From Prostheceraeus crozeri (Eukaryota > Platyhelminthes > Polycladida > Euryleptidae), in contig CAJQUW010002006.1 of the NCBI GenBank assembly GCA_907163375.1, forward strand, positions 434,001 to 498,000: a DNA stretch of 64,000 nucleotides. The letters are read 5' to 3'. Shown in pieces: positions 22,759 through 35,447 of this stretch (position 1 is its first letter; each line of letters opens with the position of its first letter). A model generated the notes under the pieces. That model saw nothing but the letters and a program-made list of their open reading frames with translations. It did not search any database and was not told the origin of the DNA. The position numbers were made by a program, and so were the translations under genes.

Positions 22759-25151
22759 AAGACAGGTTTCATGTCGTTGAAAAGAAATAGTTACATGCTC
22801 ATTATGTTGTGCACTTTACATTTGATGCAGTCAGCTCAAATGTGATTGACGCATATTTAACCCATTTGAGGCCGCCTATATAAATATTGGCAAATTTTCT
22901 ATAAAAAAAGTGATAAGTATTTCAGAATGTTATAATTAAGAATAATATATGATGACCATTTCATTACAATAACCCTTTCTTAGAAATTAAAACCGTAACG
23001 ATTTCGCTACGATGGCGTCATATGATGTCAAAATATACAAAAGCATGTTTTTTTCAAATGCAGCTTATGACTTGCTCCAAGCAATTCCTGCTGAAGTAAT
23101 GAGTCATAGCTTCACCATAAAAGCTCTCCATCATATTTCAGAGGTATTTGTCGAAACTGTGAATTAGCAAATTTAATAAAAGGCCTGCTTTATGCTACTT
23201 GTCGTTGCTCTTTGGTGTGAAATCGCTATCGTTGAAATGAGAACAAGTTTTTGAATTTCGAAAGTCATGTCGAGAAATTAATTCTCTTACTGCGTCGACT
23301 CCAAAGTCATGGTATAGTTGGAGACGCCTCGGTAATTCACAATGTCCACATAAATAAAGAACACCAAGAAATGAACGCATTTGAGATTGTTTAGCATTAT
23401 GTAGGCCTAAACAATTATTTTGTTCCGGGTAGTCACTGGTTTCTGCCACTGAGGTCGATAAGACCATTAGCATGCCTATCAAGCATCTCATAAAATTTCT
23501 TGCCATGAAATGCATCCAGAGAATGTTTGTCCTATCTGCGAAGATGAAAATTACCGATATTTGCCATTTTATTGACTGTTTTTTTCTGTTTACTGAAGTG
23601 ATCATTCTAGTCATCTTTTTTTGGAATTTCACACTGCCTTGCGATATAACTAGCTGATGAGACATCGCTTGACAGACAAACATCTTAATCACATAAACTC
23701 ATCATTGTCTCATAACTCTGATGAAGCATTTACTTCTGGAGGTTTTTGTGGCAATAGTCATGTACCGTCATCATCGGCATTAGGCTTATTGCATATTCAG
23801 TAACTTCATCATCCATAGTTAGCAACATCTTGGGTATTGTCTTCAGATAACTACACAGGTTGATATAATCAAGTTTAGCCTTTATAGATATTTTAAACCA
23901 GTTTGGGTCGTCTCGAGCCGCTGGCGTGCACTTGTAGGGAGAAACGCATCGTCTACGGCCAAAGAAGTTTTGAATTGAAATTGCTCGAGTCGGAGGACAT
24001 CTTTGCATTCTATGCCCACGCGAACTGGCCCCCTACAATGTTTATGATTAAGCTACAAGAGGAAATGCTTGAGATTTGATCCCTCTTTGACTTGCTTCCG
24101 CACATGAGCTAACAAGTCTCATATTGAGGAAAATACTACGGCAATGGACTTCGGTTGGTTTTGTGACGGGAAATCCATAGACTTTAAATAGCAACAAGCA
24201 TTACACACTCATAGAATAGGCCTACACTAGGAATGCAATATTCCAATATAATTATTCGTTTTCAGTATTCAACAAACATTAGTTTTGAAGAAAATTGACA
24301 GTACTCACCACCGCTTACTTCATCTACTCTGTTGTTGTTTTTGGCATTTTGTATATCATATTACGCCAGTGTAACTAAAACGTCACGGTTTCAAAAAATT
24401 GACATGCCATGTCATGAATGAATATCTGATGAAGTATTGATAGCTATTTTCGGTATTTTATGAATAATGAAATTACGCAAATCACATGGATAGAAAATTA
24501 CATGCGCACGTTCATCCACTGTGTCTTCCAGTATAGAAACAGATTTTAAGCCCAGTTTTTGTCTAATTTCGTGATCAAATACAAGCACCAAAAAGTGCTA
24601 ATTTGTGAATTGGCGATAGTTTGCCTGAAAATTTATGATAAATCATGTGTGGCAATCAAAATATTGTATCATATGTCGCTAGCTGGAGAAGACAGCAGAT
24701 TCCGAAAAGTGCTGTAACGAAAACGTTACACTGGCGCTAAATGAGTTAATCGAAGAATTGAATTCATTGTATTTAGGGATTAGAACAATAAGCGTGTAAA
24801 GAGTTGATAAGAAAAAATATAATAGTCAAAATATGAAAGTTTCCTGTTATTCAAGCTAGGAATAAGCAGACATCATTCATCAGTCAGTGTTGTACTTTAA
24901 CATTACCATGTTTTGTACAAGGTAGGATTCGTCAGACCCGTTGAAACGAACGATTAGATATATTCATGAAGCGTCGAGTAACAGATATCAATAATTGAAA
25001 CGAAAAGCACAAGTGCAGTTCATGTCTTGTCTCACATGTGTTTGCTTATTCGTTTACTGCAACCATAATCGTGATAGAACTGTAAATATCACCATCATGA
25101 CTTTTGCAATATGAAATATCTTGGGACTCTAGATACACTATGACCAAAGAG
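22759..25151. other. inverted-repeat spacer, left part
   Basis: This sequence is unique to the space between the two arms. Apart from a decayed piggyBac fragment at 23,195-23,692, I see no gene. It is AT-rich with scattered short ORFs. Confidence 0.6.
23195..23692 (-). pseudogene. piggyBac transposase fragment (N-terminal part of the DDE domain)
   Basis: The minus-strand ORF shows the start of the piggyBac DDE_Tnp_1_7-type domain. MRSFLGVLYLCGHCELPRRL corresponds to 'Elk-FLG-LI-MGI--LP'. LISRHDFRNSKTCSHFNDSD corresponds to 'MSR-RF--IL--LHF-D'. It breaks off at KSNDK, before any of the three catalytic Asp residues. The N-terminal half is degraded and the expected 'TN-Y' motif survives only as AETSDYPEQ. 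A further minus-strand ORF at 23,730-24,008 may be its upstream part but I cannot show it. I did not find TTAA-flanked ends. It is much older than the piggyBac at 59-62 kb. Confidence 0.72.
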
Positions 25152-26237
25152 CAGTGGCGTCGCGTGCACCCACACCATAGGCCTTCACTCGGCATTGGAA
25201 TACTATTGCTATACCAGACATTTTTTATGTTACAACATTAATTTGCATAAAAATTGAATTTTTAGCAACAATTTTCCGAACATTTTTTAAGGCCAAGTGA
25301 ATGTGCACATGAGAAGTGACTGCTCATGTCTCTTAACCGCCTTACTCAAGGAACTGATTACTATATCCCCTATCTGTCCAGACCACATTTCCTCGTGAAA
25401 AAGGAGGCAAGGTCAACAGTTTCTTGCGTTTCTCATGGCCGATCAGCCGCTCACATGTTTGAAATGCTGAGGCATTAAAATGTCTTGTGTATTTCTTTTT
25501 TCTTTCTCTGTGAGTACTTTCAAGTTTTATATCAGGTGTTGGCCTACCTTGCTTGACGACTGTCATCTTTTCAGTATATTCCCATCGGACGAAAGGCGTG
25601 GTTATGATCTCATCTACAGTACTAAACATAGTGTCACATCAATCAAGTAAAAGCAAATTATGGAATTCTACCGAATCTGGGTGATCGAGTCAGATGCATC
25701 ACTTTGCATACATTGGAGAACGCTCAACATCTGATCGCAGTCGTCTGAACGTCAGTCACCTACTAATGTTGAAGTAGTGGCCTCTATGACAGAAAGCGAA
25801 TACAGAAACAATTGGGTTGCGCTTCCCTAACTATATTTATATACCGCGCCTCGATCAAGACTCGATCAAGAATTTCATTGCAAAAATTGGAGAAGGCAAA
25901 GCATCATGTCTATCGGAAAAACCAATATTTGCGTGGACGCGTCCACTTACTGCGTCACACGCACACAACTCTCTTTCGCTCTGTCTGAAGATCAGTGCTC
26001 CTTCTGAACACACGACCAGCTTGTGTGTCTAATTGTTTGAAGAAAACAGCTGTGATTCGAGCACGTGGTACAAAATTGTTCAATGAGGTTGAGCGTCTGA
26101 CTTTGAGACGGAAAGCTGTGCACAACTGTCACGAGAAGCTATCGAATGAATGATGACACTTTTCATTTTTATAATTGTTGGAAAATAATTTTTGAGGATG
26201 CGCCGAAGGCCTCGCAGGTACCGAGAAGACGCCACTG
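25152..26237 (-). mobile_element. decayed hAT element, 1.1 kb
   Basis: The left end CAGTGGCGTC at 25,152 is mirrored by GACGCCACTG ending at 26,237, and AGGCCTTC recurs just inside both ends. The flanking 8-mers are CCAAAGAG and CCAATAAG, matching at 6 of 8, as expected of an old 8-bp hAT target duplication. A related 5' end starts at 63,852. The interior retains only a zinc-finger remnant and so is heavily deleted. It lies in the spacer of the giant inverted repeat. Confidence 0.82.
25342..25629 (-). pseudogene. TTF-type zinc-finger fragment of a hAT transposase
   Basis: The minus-strand ORF reads ERKKKYTRHFNASAFQTCER, then LIGHEKRKKLLTLPPFSR, then NVVWTDRGYSNQF. This resembles the TTF-type finger in front of many hAT (zf-MYM-like) transposases, where 'KLFCWPCLLF' and 'G--NL' are expected. 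Here the cysteines are lost from the LLTLPPFSR stretch, consistent with frame damage. It is recognisable only as a relic. Its position inside hAT-type TIRs supports the call. Confidence 0.68.
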
Positions 26238-27507
26238 CCAATAAGTAAAAAAACTAAGTGAAATACAGGGTCATATAGAGGCTTAGGATTCTACAAAGTT
26301 TGTAGTGTTGATATGAATGCTGTTCGACAGATACTTATTGGAACTGTTGAATGAGCTGCTGATAGGATTCACACTCAACAAAAAAATCAGTGAAATGACT
26401 GATAGGAGAAACGTCTTCAAAAATACAGACAAGTGAAAACTCTACTAAATGACGGCGTGCATGCATTTTATCATTCATCATCAAAATGAATTTAGTCCAA
26501 GCAAGTTACATGAATGTTAAAAGTCGCAAGCTGACAGAGACATCAGTTTACTAAGTTACGGAGCCAAACTCATAAATCACTAGATCCATAGGAAAGGTAT
26601 CCCTATGTTAAGTTTAGGGATTTAGCGTTTTATATGATCTATGTTAGCGATGTCTGTTAGTGGAGAATGTGACTCAATGCGTTTATTCAGATAATGTATC
26701 ATCAACTTCGTTCACTTGGTTATATGATGAAGAAGGTATGAGATGGAAGTGCAGGGTGTTGAAAGCGATCTCATAAAGTTTAGAACACACAGTAGTAACA
26801 TTGTAGGAATGAGTGAAAAGTTGTGTCGTGTGAGATGAGTGATGCATGTATTAACTCTAGCTCGCATTGAAATGAATTGATAGTGTAGCAAACTGTGTGG
26901 ATTCAGCATATGTTTGAAGACAAGTGCTGCTAGAAAGTTTTAGGATGATGTGAATTTTATCACGTCATGTTCATGGATGTAACAGAATGAATGTCTCGAC
27001 TTGTTGAGTGAATAAGATAGAACACATGACATATAGTTGTTGCGTGTATGTGAATTAGAGTATCATGTTCGATGAAAGCTAAGTATGAGATCGATGAAGC
27101 TAAGTTCGATGACAGCAGTACAATATCGAGATATAATCATACAGCACTTGGACTGCTGGTTTATGAAAGCAATTAATGTAAAAACTAGATAGAAGTAGCT
27201 TGTGCAGTTCATGCAGGCAAGACACTGTGAGTGCGAAAGTAGGAATAACATGTAATGAATGGAGCATGCGTTGAAATTGATTGTATGCCAACTGTGCATG
27301 AAAAGCCATTTCCAAGAGCAAATGAGTGACACGAACGTATTAAGAGTTAAGAGACTGCAAGCCCTTCATATTGATGAGTATGTAGTAATACATGATAGAA
27401 TAATGACTGATGTCATAAATGCGGGATTCACTGCATGTTTAAAGTCGGGTACTGCTAAAGGGTCTATGACAGTATTTGATATCGAAGATTTTATGTCATG
27501 CACATAC
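26238..27507. other. inverted-repeat spacer, right part
   Basis: AT-rich sequence of the same word style as the arms, with no recognised gene. Short ORFs on both strands (27,063-27,332; 27,259-27,516) conflict and lack motifs. Confidence 0.5.
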
Positions 27508-29545
27508 CCACTATGAAATTGAGTCTTGCGTTCAAAGTCATTCTATAACGCGAACATGTGCATCATGTGTTGCATGTATTCTACAATAAAAGATCTCGTT
27601 AATTTGTGATATATAAAACGCACGGTCCTTAAGTCCACCCGCAGATGACCCTATCCTTTATATTATGAAGTTAAGCAATTTATCCATGTCATTGACAAAT
27701 GGTTAAGTTAATGAATGTGTTACACAAACGGTTAACAATATATTGTGCTTTTCATGATCATGCTTTTCTATAATGATTGGAAGGAGTGCCTTTATCAACT
27801 TGCGTCCTGAACTTGACCTGAATTCTTCGAATCTGAAGGAATCGTGATGATCTTGACGTTTTAAAGGATCTTTCGTTGTCTTATTTTAAAATTTGGGTAC
27901 TGCACCCTTAATTTACAAGCAGTATATCGATGATTTAGGACAATTCCCAAAAAGTGATAAGTTATTTCAGGATACATTGCATCTCTTTAATTCAGCAAAC
28001 AATAACATCAATTTCACAATTTGTTGACATCCTATCCTTTATATTACGAAGTTAAGCAATTTATCCATGTCATTGACACGTTAAAGAATGTGCTTAATTA
28101 ACATTGCAAAAACACTGTTGACTTCATTCACAGCAGAGGTGTGTAGCACATCCATACATCCAAAAAAACTTCCGTATTTTCTAATTCGATGCCATGTAAA
28201 TCTCACTTGGTCATTCATAAGTTTTGTGACAACCCTAATTACACATTCACCCTTGCGAGTTGTAAACCTTTGAAACTCTGCTGCCATGAAATGAGGTTTA
28301 ACATGCATCAACAATTATTCTTATCCATCTCACTTACACGCTTCATGTTCAATACAATAAAGTTGGACTTGGGTTTTTCATTTCAATGTCTTACATTTTA
28401 GTCGTTGAATGAAGCAACACACATGTGTTGGATAGACATTGCTGTTTTTACTTAAGGGTAATAGCTGCTATTGATTTCGAAACACTGATCAGGTTACTTT
28501 CAAAATCGAAATGTAGCTTTGTATGTAATGTATAAAACTGTCATCAAACAGCTTTGCAAGATAGACAGCATGATTGCAACATAATGCATGAGGCATGTCG
28601 TTCAAAACGCACGACTGTCAATGGTTAAGTGCGAGTGACTAATGTCTTCAACAACTTCAATGTACAACCAAATCAAACATTAGACTAAATAACGTAGAAG
28701 ATCATCACATTAACACTAGCATGTTTCTCATTGTTTAGAGTTCACTCACATACAGTTGAATGGATTTCCTTTTCGTCAAATTGTAATGACCGATCACAAC
28801 AGTATTAGACGTTTTTCACTCAAGTAACTGCTTTCACATTAACCTACATGTATGTTGAATGCGTCTAATTGTGTACACATCTGCATAGACAACATCAGAT
28901 TCATTTATTGAACGTTGCTTCATATGCCTGGTTAGATCTGATATGCCTTCTTACATTCAAAATAGATGCCTGAGTTGTGCAATTCAACATCTTAAAGTCA
29001 AGGAAGCACACTTCCTACTACATTCATCTCAATCATGAGAAGTACATGGTGTTGTTTCATATTTAAAAGCTAAAGATACATGTACTTGACAATAAACGTC
29101 ATTCCAACGAGATCTTCAATGTTGCAGCTTTACCAACACTATGCCGCTGAATTTAACATGACTTTCGTAAGAAACAAGTGTGATACAAAATGAGGTTCAC
29201 ATACTACATAAGTGCTCTTCTACACAGAAACTCTCGTCAACATGAAACTCATTTTAACACTCACCTAATGTACCTTACGATATTTATATTTTTCGTCTAT
29301 GCATGTTTACTTCAACGAACAAAACATAAATTTCAAAGCCCTTGCACGGATGCAACTTGGCATCCAACATGGGCAGCACGTTTGATTATTTCAATACACA
29401 AATAATTGAGCATGAAATCAACTGACTCGATGCATGTTTCAGTTTACACATTTGATTGTGTCATTCCAATATCATTCACTTTTTGATTTTCAATGCACAC
29501 TCGAATGAAAACAGGTCACTCGATAGTCGTTTACAAGCCTGATTT

Positions 29546-31760
29546 GCTTTAAAGATCATTTCTTTTTAACAAAACATAACTTAGAGCGATGTTCAAGATC
29601 TGTGATGTGAAATGACTTTTTCAATTTCGTCCTTTTGGCGGAAAATTCAAGTAGTTTTTCAAAATGAAGCGAAGAAATTCTTCGTTTTGGCAAGTTGAGC
29701 AAAACGTTCAATTTTGAACTTTCACAATCTATTCTTGTCCATGCATGTTTCATTTGGCGCAATTTCTAACCCATTGCACCCGTCTGATATTCAAATTCAG
29801 ATTTAGGATGAGGAATTAGTCGGTATGTTGAGGACTTCATCTCAAAACCAAGACGATTGAACAAAAGATAAATGCTTCATGGAGTAAAATTGCCCAAGAC
29901 AATCGCTTTCCAACATGCATAGCCATCAGTTATATAACTACGAATTCAACGATCCATATTTTTATCACCTGATAAAGACACGCAAGAATAGCGAAGAGAT
30001 GAAAATCCGACCGATTGTTTCCAATAAAAATGGACCGACCAAAAAACTGTCTTGGCTATTAACGAATATTCTCTCCAAAGTGACTACGTATATTCCAACT
30101 CATCTGAAATCAAGTTCAGAATTAATAAACTCAATTAAGACCGCCAACAATGAAGAACAATTATTTCCCTACAGCTATGATATTTGCTCAATGTACACGT
30201 CTATTCCAATTGAAGACGCGATCTCAGCAATAATCAGCAAACTTGAAGAAATCAACATCCTTCGCATCAAAGGCATATCTCTGAATCAGATTGAAGACTT
30301 ATTACGTGTCATATTGAACAATACATTTTTCCAATTTGATGGCAACATCTACCAACAATTGATGACATACCACTATTCAAAAGATATGTTGATGACTGCT
30401 TTGCGTTAGTGAAGAATGAAAACCAAGCCCTTGAATTATTACAACTATTGAGCTTACAACATCCATGCATAAAATTCGAGATTGAATTCCCGGAAAACAA
30501 TAGAAAAGCCCTGAGTCTACTCGATTTTACCGTTACAATAAATCAACAACAACAACCTAATTTCGAATTCTATTAAAAGCAAGCGAAGAAAAGTATATTC
30601 GTGCATTTTAAATCAAGCATGCCAACTAACAACAAAATCAATTTCATCGTAAATGAAAAGAAAAGGATATCACAAAGATGTTCCAGTGTACATATATACA
30701 AAAAGCATGAGAAAGAATTTGACGACATGCTCAGAAGAAATGGATACAATGACGAAATCATTCATATTTCAACAGTCAACAACTTGAAAAGAAAAAGAAA
30801 GAACGATCCGAAGTGGCTCAACAAACAACCTCTATACTTTCCTATCCATATATATATATATCGGACAAAATGGACAAAAGAATAAAAGGAATTTTCTGAA
30901 AAAATAACATAAATGTCCGTTTAACAAGAAAAAATAGAACCATTCGGCAATATTTGAAACAGAATAATGTTTCTTCATCAAGCAATTGTACTCTCACCAA
31001 CTGTCCCTTGAATAAAAATGATTTTTGCAATCAGAAAAATATCATCTACCGAATTACATGCAACAAATGTAAAAAATTTTACATCGGGAATACCATCAGA
31101 TCTTTTTACCATCGCTACAAAGAACATTTAACAACAAAAACATCCTCAGTTTATGAACATATTCAAAACTGTCACATCAACAACTTTAATTTTACGTGCT
31201 CAATTCTTGCCTATGATAATGACAATACCAATATCCGTTTACGTGAATCATTTTTCATCAAAAAATTGCAACCCTCTATTTACAACAAAAATGAGCTCGA
31301 CAGTTATCGAAACTTCCTTTTCTACTAACCTTTTTTCATCCAGTTACTTCCTTTATTCCTTTTGTATTTTTGTACTCTTTCCTAAACTATTAGTAGGTCA
31401 ATTTCTATTGCTATTGGTAAATTGTAGCCCAGTACTACCTGTCGCATATCATCATCATCTTTCATCTTAATATTTCATTGATATCAATCATTTTGCCTAT
31501 CCTTTCTTGCCAGACCCTACTCGAATTAAATTAAACAATGTTTTATGTTTGAATTGCTCACGTAGCACTACTAACCCTTTATTGAATTTCTTTTTTACCT
31601 GAAGATGGTCTGTGGATGCTGTCCGAAACATTTTGTATTCTATATCAATTATATGATAGTTTAACATCAAAATATTCCTCATTCTTTCCAACGTCAAATC
31701 AAAATTGCTTAAGAGCTTAAAAAGCTTCGTAGTTGCTATTATTATAGCTTTCTACCCCTA
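29546..31760 (+). mobile_element. Penelope-like retroelement, internally deleted
   Basis: Right-arm-specific block beginning at the point where arm identity ends (29,545). It contains a Penelope-type RT and a GIY-YIG endonuclease in the expected order. The 3' limit is uncertain; coding ends at 31,328 and unassigned AT-rich sequence follows. In the left arm the corresponding position holds 568 bp of other sequence, so this was either a replacement or an insertion with deletion. Confidence 0.75.
29915..31328 (+). pseudogene. Penelope-like RT plus GIY-YIG endonuclease
   Basis: Penelope-like elements carry an RT related to telomerase and a GIY-YIG nuclease. Here 29,915-30,409 shows IRPIVSNKNGPTKKLSWLL (the usual 'RPI-S--G-PT---S--L') and YSYDICSMYTSIP (RT motif A, 'D--SLYT-IP'). 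After GNIYQQ the motif B region (G-AMGSPL-P) is absent. The frame then shifts and continues with FKRYVDDCFALV (motif C) and LSLLDFTVTI. The linker follows. The last ORF (30,954-31,328) has NIIYRITCNKCKKFYIGNT, then R---R-KEH, and SVYEHIQNCHI, a clear GIY-YIG domain. The deletion of motif B and several frame changes make it inactive. Tail: KLQPSIYNKNE. Confidence 0.87.
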
Positions 31761-32038
31761 GTGTAAACCAGAATGTTAATTTTTTGAAGTCAAAACATTT
31801 TATCATTTTCTTCTCTTATGATGCAGTGCATGCATAATTTTGAAAATTGCACACATAATCATGATAGTCGTTTTGCAGAGGAAAAAAGGCCTACTAAAGA
31901 GAAAATTGCTGATATAAGTGGATGTGTGTAATTCATGTGTATTTGCATGAGTTTTAGAGGCTGTTGTATACTGCTGTAAGATCTATTTTATATCATGCAA
32001 CAATTACACAATTTGTTTTCTGAGTGAAACTACAAGTA
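31761..32038. other. no gene recognised
   Basis: Unassigned AT-rich stretch of right-arm-specific DNA between the Penelope-like element and the Tc1-like foldback. Confidence 0.4.
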
Positions 32039-33082
32039 CAGTCGCGGCCACTGAATTAGCATCACTTGATAAAACTAAGTTTTATAGATGTCCATGTATA
32101 TTAAACGAATTACTGAGTAAAAATATATGTAATAGACATCAGTGTTCATTATACCAATGCGTTCTGAGTAAAACTAAATCATGATCATTGAAAACAAAAA
32201 ATCTTAGGAACAAATAAGAATGACAAAATCTCTAATATCTGGTTGGGCCACCTTTGGCATCGAGCACAGCACGGATCCTATCAAGCATAGACTGTGTTAT
32301 TCTGCACAGCGTGTTATTCTCCGCTGAGACGACGATAAGACAATTTTACAATTATCACCGAAATGTTCGTCGACCACCCGGCCATAGCGATACAACCCCC
32401 GCTACACGTCCTCAACCGTTAAACATCCTGCACAAGTAATGGTTTGGGGATCCATCGCTGCGACTGGGCGTTGCGGTCTGTGGTTTTTACCTTCTGGAAA
32501 GACGATCAATGCAAGTGTGTATTTATCTATTCTGAAAGAAAAACTACAAACCTTCATGACAATTCGAAACTGTTCAGTGTTTCAGCACGATGGAGCTCCC
32601 TGCCACACGACACGTCTTATCAAAGAATGGTTGGTTGGGCAGCACATTGAGGTGTTGGGGCCCTGGCCAGGGAGCTCACCTGATCTCAACCCTATCGAGC
32701 ACTGCTGGGTGCTCGTTAAAAGGAAAGTCAGTGATCTCAGGCCAACCAGTTATGATGACTTGGTCGAGAAAATCAAACAAGTTTGGTGTCAACAAATAAT
32801 TGAAGATTATTGCAAGAGATTAGTTGAGTCTATGCTTGATAGGATCCGTGCTGTGCTCGATGCCAAAGGTGGCCCAACCAGATATTAGAGATTTTGTCAT
32901 TCTTATTTGTTCCTAAGATTTTTTTGTTTTCAATGATAATGATTTAGTTTTACTCAGAATGCATTGGTATAATGAACACTGATGTCTATTACATATATTT
33001 TTACTCAGTAATTCGTTTAATATACATGGATATCTATAAAACTTAGTTTTATCAAGTGATGCTAATTCAGTGGCCGCGACTG
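32039..33082 (+). mobile_element. Tc1-like foldback, 1,044 bp, with ~265-bp TIRs
   Basis: Both ends begin CAGTCGCGGCCACTGAATT and are flanked by TA (32,037-32,038 and 33,083-33,084). The complementarity runs for about 265 bp inward to a GTCTATGCTTGATAGGATCC word (left, as its complement, to about 32,306; right from about 32,822). The right TIR includes the last 20 or so codons of the transposase and its stop, so the left TIR carries the same coding end in reverse. The N-terminal half of the transposase has been lost between 32,306 and 32,400. Confidence 0.92.
32380..32888 (+). pseudogene. Tc1-like transposase, C-terminal half
   Basis: The long frame from 32,439 starts at VMVWGSIAATGRCGLWFLP. 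It continues with the second catalytic Asp in FQHDGAPCHTT and the third acidic residue in WPGSSPDLNPIEHCW, and ends KGGPTRY, a normal Tc1 C-terminus. Upstream, in another frame, traces of 'TVKHPAQ' are visible. The DNA-binding domains and the first catalytic Asp (WTDE-type) are absent, so the element can only be non-autonomous. Confidence 0.88.
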
Positions 33083-34014
33083 TACAAATTGTAAATTATA
33101 CATTGTTTTAATCTGGATTCTACTAGGCATCTACATTTAGGCTACATGTAGATACATCAATAATACATCAAGGCTAGGAATAATGGACGTGTAAAATGAA
33201 AATTGAAATGCATAAGGAAGAAGTTCGCACCAGACAAATAGTTCTTATTGCAGTTTTATGAAGTTCAGTGTTTCAATTTTGCCTTTTATTATTATTACAT
33301 TCACATCGAAAATTTACACCTTTTTGTGTGACATGACGCGATGGCCATCTTCGAAATCGGTCCGAAATGGCTCATATCCATTCTACATGTAAAAATATTC
33401 ATGTTTCGTGATGTTTCAAGTTATGTTTGTTGATCGATGCAATTCGGAATATGCAAAGAAATCACAGCCGCGTTTAATGGGTTGCTGTTTACGAATATCA
33501 CATGGGTAAAATTGAATCTTTAATACACGTTTCCAGCACAGACGGTGCTCATTTGAGAAACAGCGTTATGATTGCAAACCATTCACGAAACAAGGCGCTT
33601 CTACTTTTTCAATCTGACTGCATATCCCAAACATCATTTCATTTCTTTCCCACATAACATGAGTATGAGTCCTTGAATTCACATTTCGTTTCATGTCTTG
33701 CGCGAGTAACCAACACGCTTGATTCAATTTACATGCTCATGTTCGTATCTACCAGGTTGATTTACATCTCACACGTAGATACTACAGCACATGACTGCCT
33801 GTTTGATTATTGACAGATATTGCATTCAACACTAACACCAAACATGAGTTATTCATAATCCTGCACCTACCCTGATGCAACGATGCTGCATTTCACTCTT
33901 ACAACGAGATTTGCAATACTGCGTACTGAACCTGTCTGGAATAAACATTATGCACATGGGCATTTTTCAGAGAATGTAAGTTTGATTCCACACAATCAAA
34001 CATCGGCGTATCTG

Positions 34015-35094
34015 ATGTCCATCACCCACATGAGTTCCAACATCTCGACCTGTGCTACGGTGTAGAGTTCTCCAATGTCCATCACCCACATGAGTTCCAA
34101 CATCTCGACCTGTGCTACGGTGTAGAGTTCTCCAATGTCCATCACCCACATGCGTTCCAACATCTCGACCTGTGCTACGGTGTAGAGTACTCCAATGTCC
34201 ATCACCCACATGAGTTCCAACATCTCGACCTGTGCTACGGTGTAGAGTTCTCCAATGTCCATCACCCACATGAGTTCCAACATCTCGACCTGTGCTACGG
34301 TGTAGAGTACTCCAATGTCCATCACCCACATGAGTTCCAACATCTCGACCTGTGCTACGGTGTAGAGTACTCCAATGTCCATCACCCACATGAGTTCCAA
34401 CATCTCGACCTGTGCTACGGTGTAGAGTACTCCAATGTCCATCACCCACATGAGCTCCAACATCTCGACCTGTGCTACGGTGTAGAGTTCTCCAATGTCC
34501 ATCACCCACATGAGTTCCAACATCTCGACCTGTGCTACGGTGTAGAGTACTCCAATGTCCATCACCCACATGAGTTCCAACATCTCGACCTGTGCTACGG
34601 TGTAGAGTACTCCAATGTCCATCACCCACATGCGTTCCAACATCTCGACCTGTGCTACGGTGTAGAGTTCTCCAATGTCCATCACCCATATGAGTTCCAA
34701 CATCTCGACCTGTGCTACGGTGTAGAGTACTCCAATGTCCATCACCCATATGAGTTCCAACATCTCGACCTGTGCTACGGTGTAGAGTACTCCAATGTCC
34801 ATCACCCACATGAGTTCCAACATCTCGACCTGTGCTACGGTGTAGAGTTCTCCAATGTCCATCACCCACATGAGTTCCAACATCTCGACCTGTGCTACGG
34901 TGTAGAGTACTCCAATGTCCATCACCCACATGAGTTCCAACATCTCGACCTGTGCTACGGTGTAGAGTACTCCAATGTCCATCACCCATATGAGTTCCAA
35001 CATCTCGACCTGTGCTACGGTGTAGAGTACTCCAATGTCCATCACCCACATGAGTTCCAACATCTCGACCTGTGCTACGGTGTAGAGTACTCCA
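34015..35094. repeat. 60-bp minisatellite, 18 units
   Basis: Reverse-complement counterpart of the array at 14,200-14,620, with the same unit and the same two-base polymorphisms (GAGTTCTCC versus GAGTACTCC, CCACATG versus CCATATG, plus TGCGTTCC and TGAGCTCC variants found only here). Eighteen whole units align exactly with a 60-base period. Two frames remain open on the minus strand (355 and 360 codons). I regard them as a by-product of a stop-free unit whose length is divisible by 3. Confidence 0.97.
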
Positions 35095-35447
35095 GACGCG
35101 TAGATGTGCCTTGATTCCTAAACACTATACGACTGCACTACTTTACGAAACATCTCAACGTTTTACTAGAAGCGCTTGTAAGTTTCTGCATTTATTCTCA
35201 ATGCTCATTTACAATCAAGCTTGCAGCAACTGATGAAACAACTCACTTCATAAATGTTTCACTTTGATTCTGTCACTTGAACTACATTGGATGCTATACC
35301 CGTTTCATTTATGTCATGGAGTAACTTTTAACGTTTGTCAGTGACTTTCGTGTTGATATTCAACCTAATCTAAAAGAAGTTTACTTGTATCACTTATAAC
35401 ACAGACGGTAATGATTGACGAAACAGCGTTGTGTGTTCATTCATATA

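Noticed and set aside
33967-35063. ORFs of 355 and 360 codons in overlapping frames
   Set aside because: A 60-bp stop-free repeat keeps two frames open for its whole length. The same happens in the 7-unit array at 14.2 kb.
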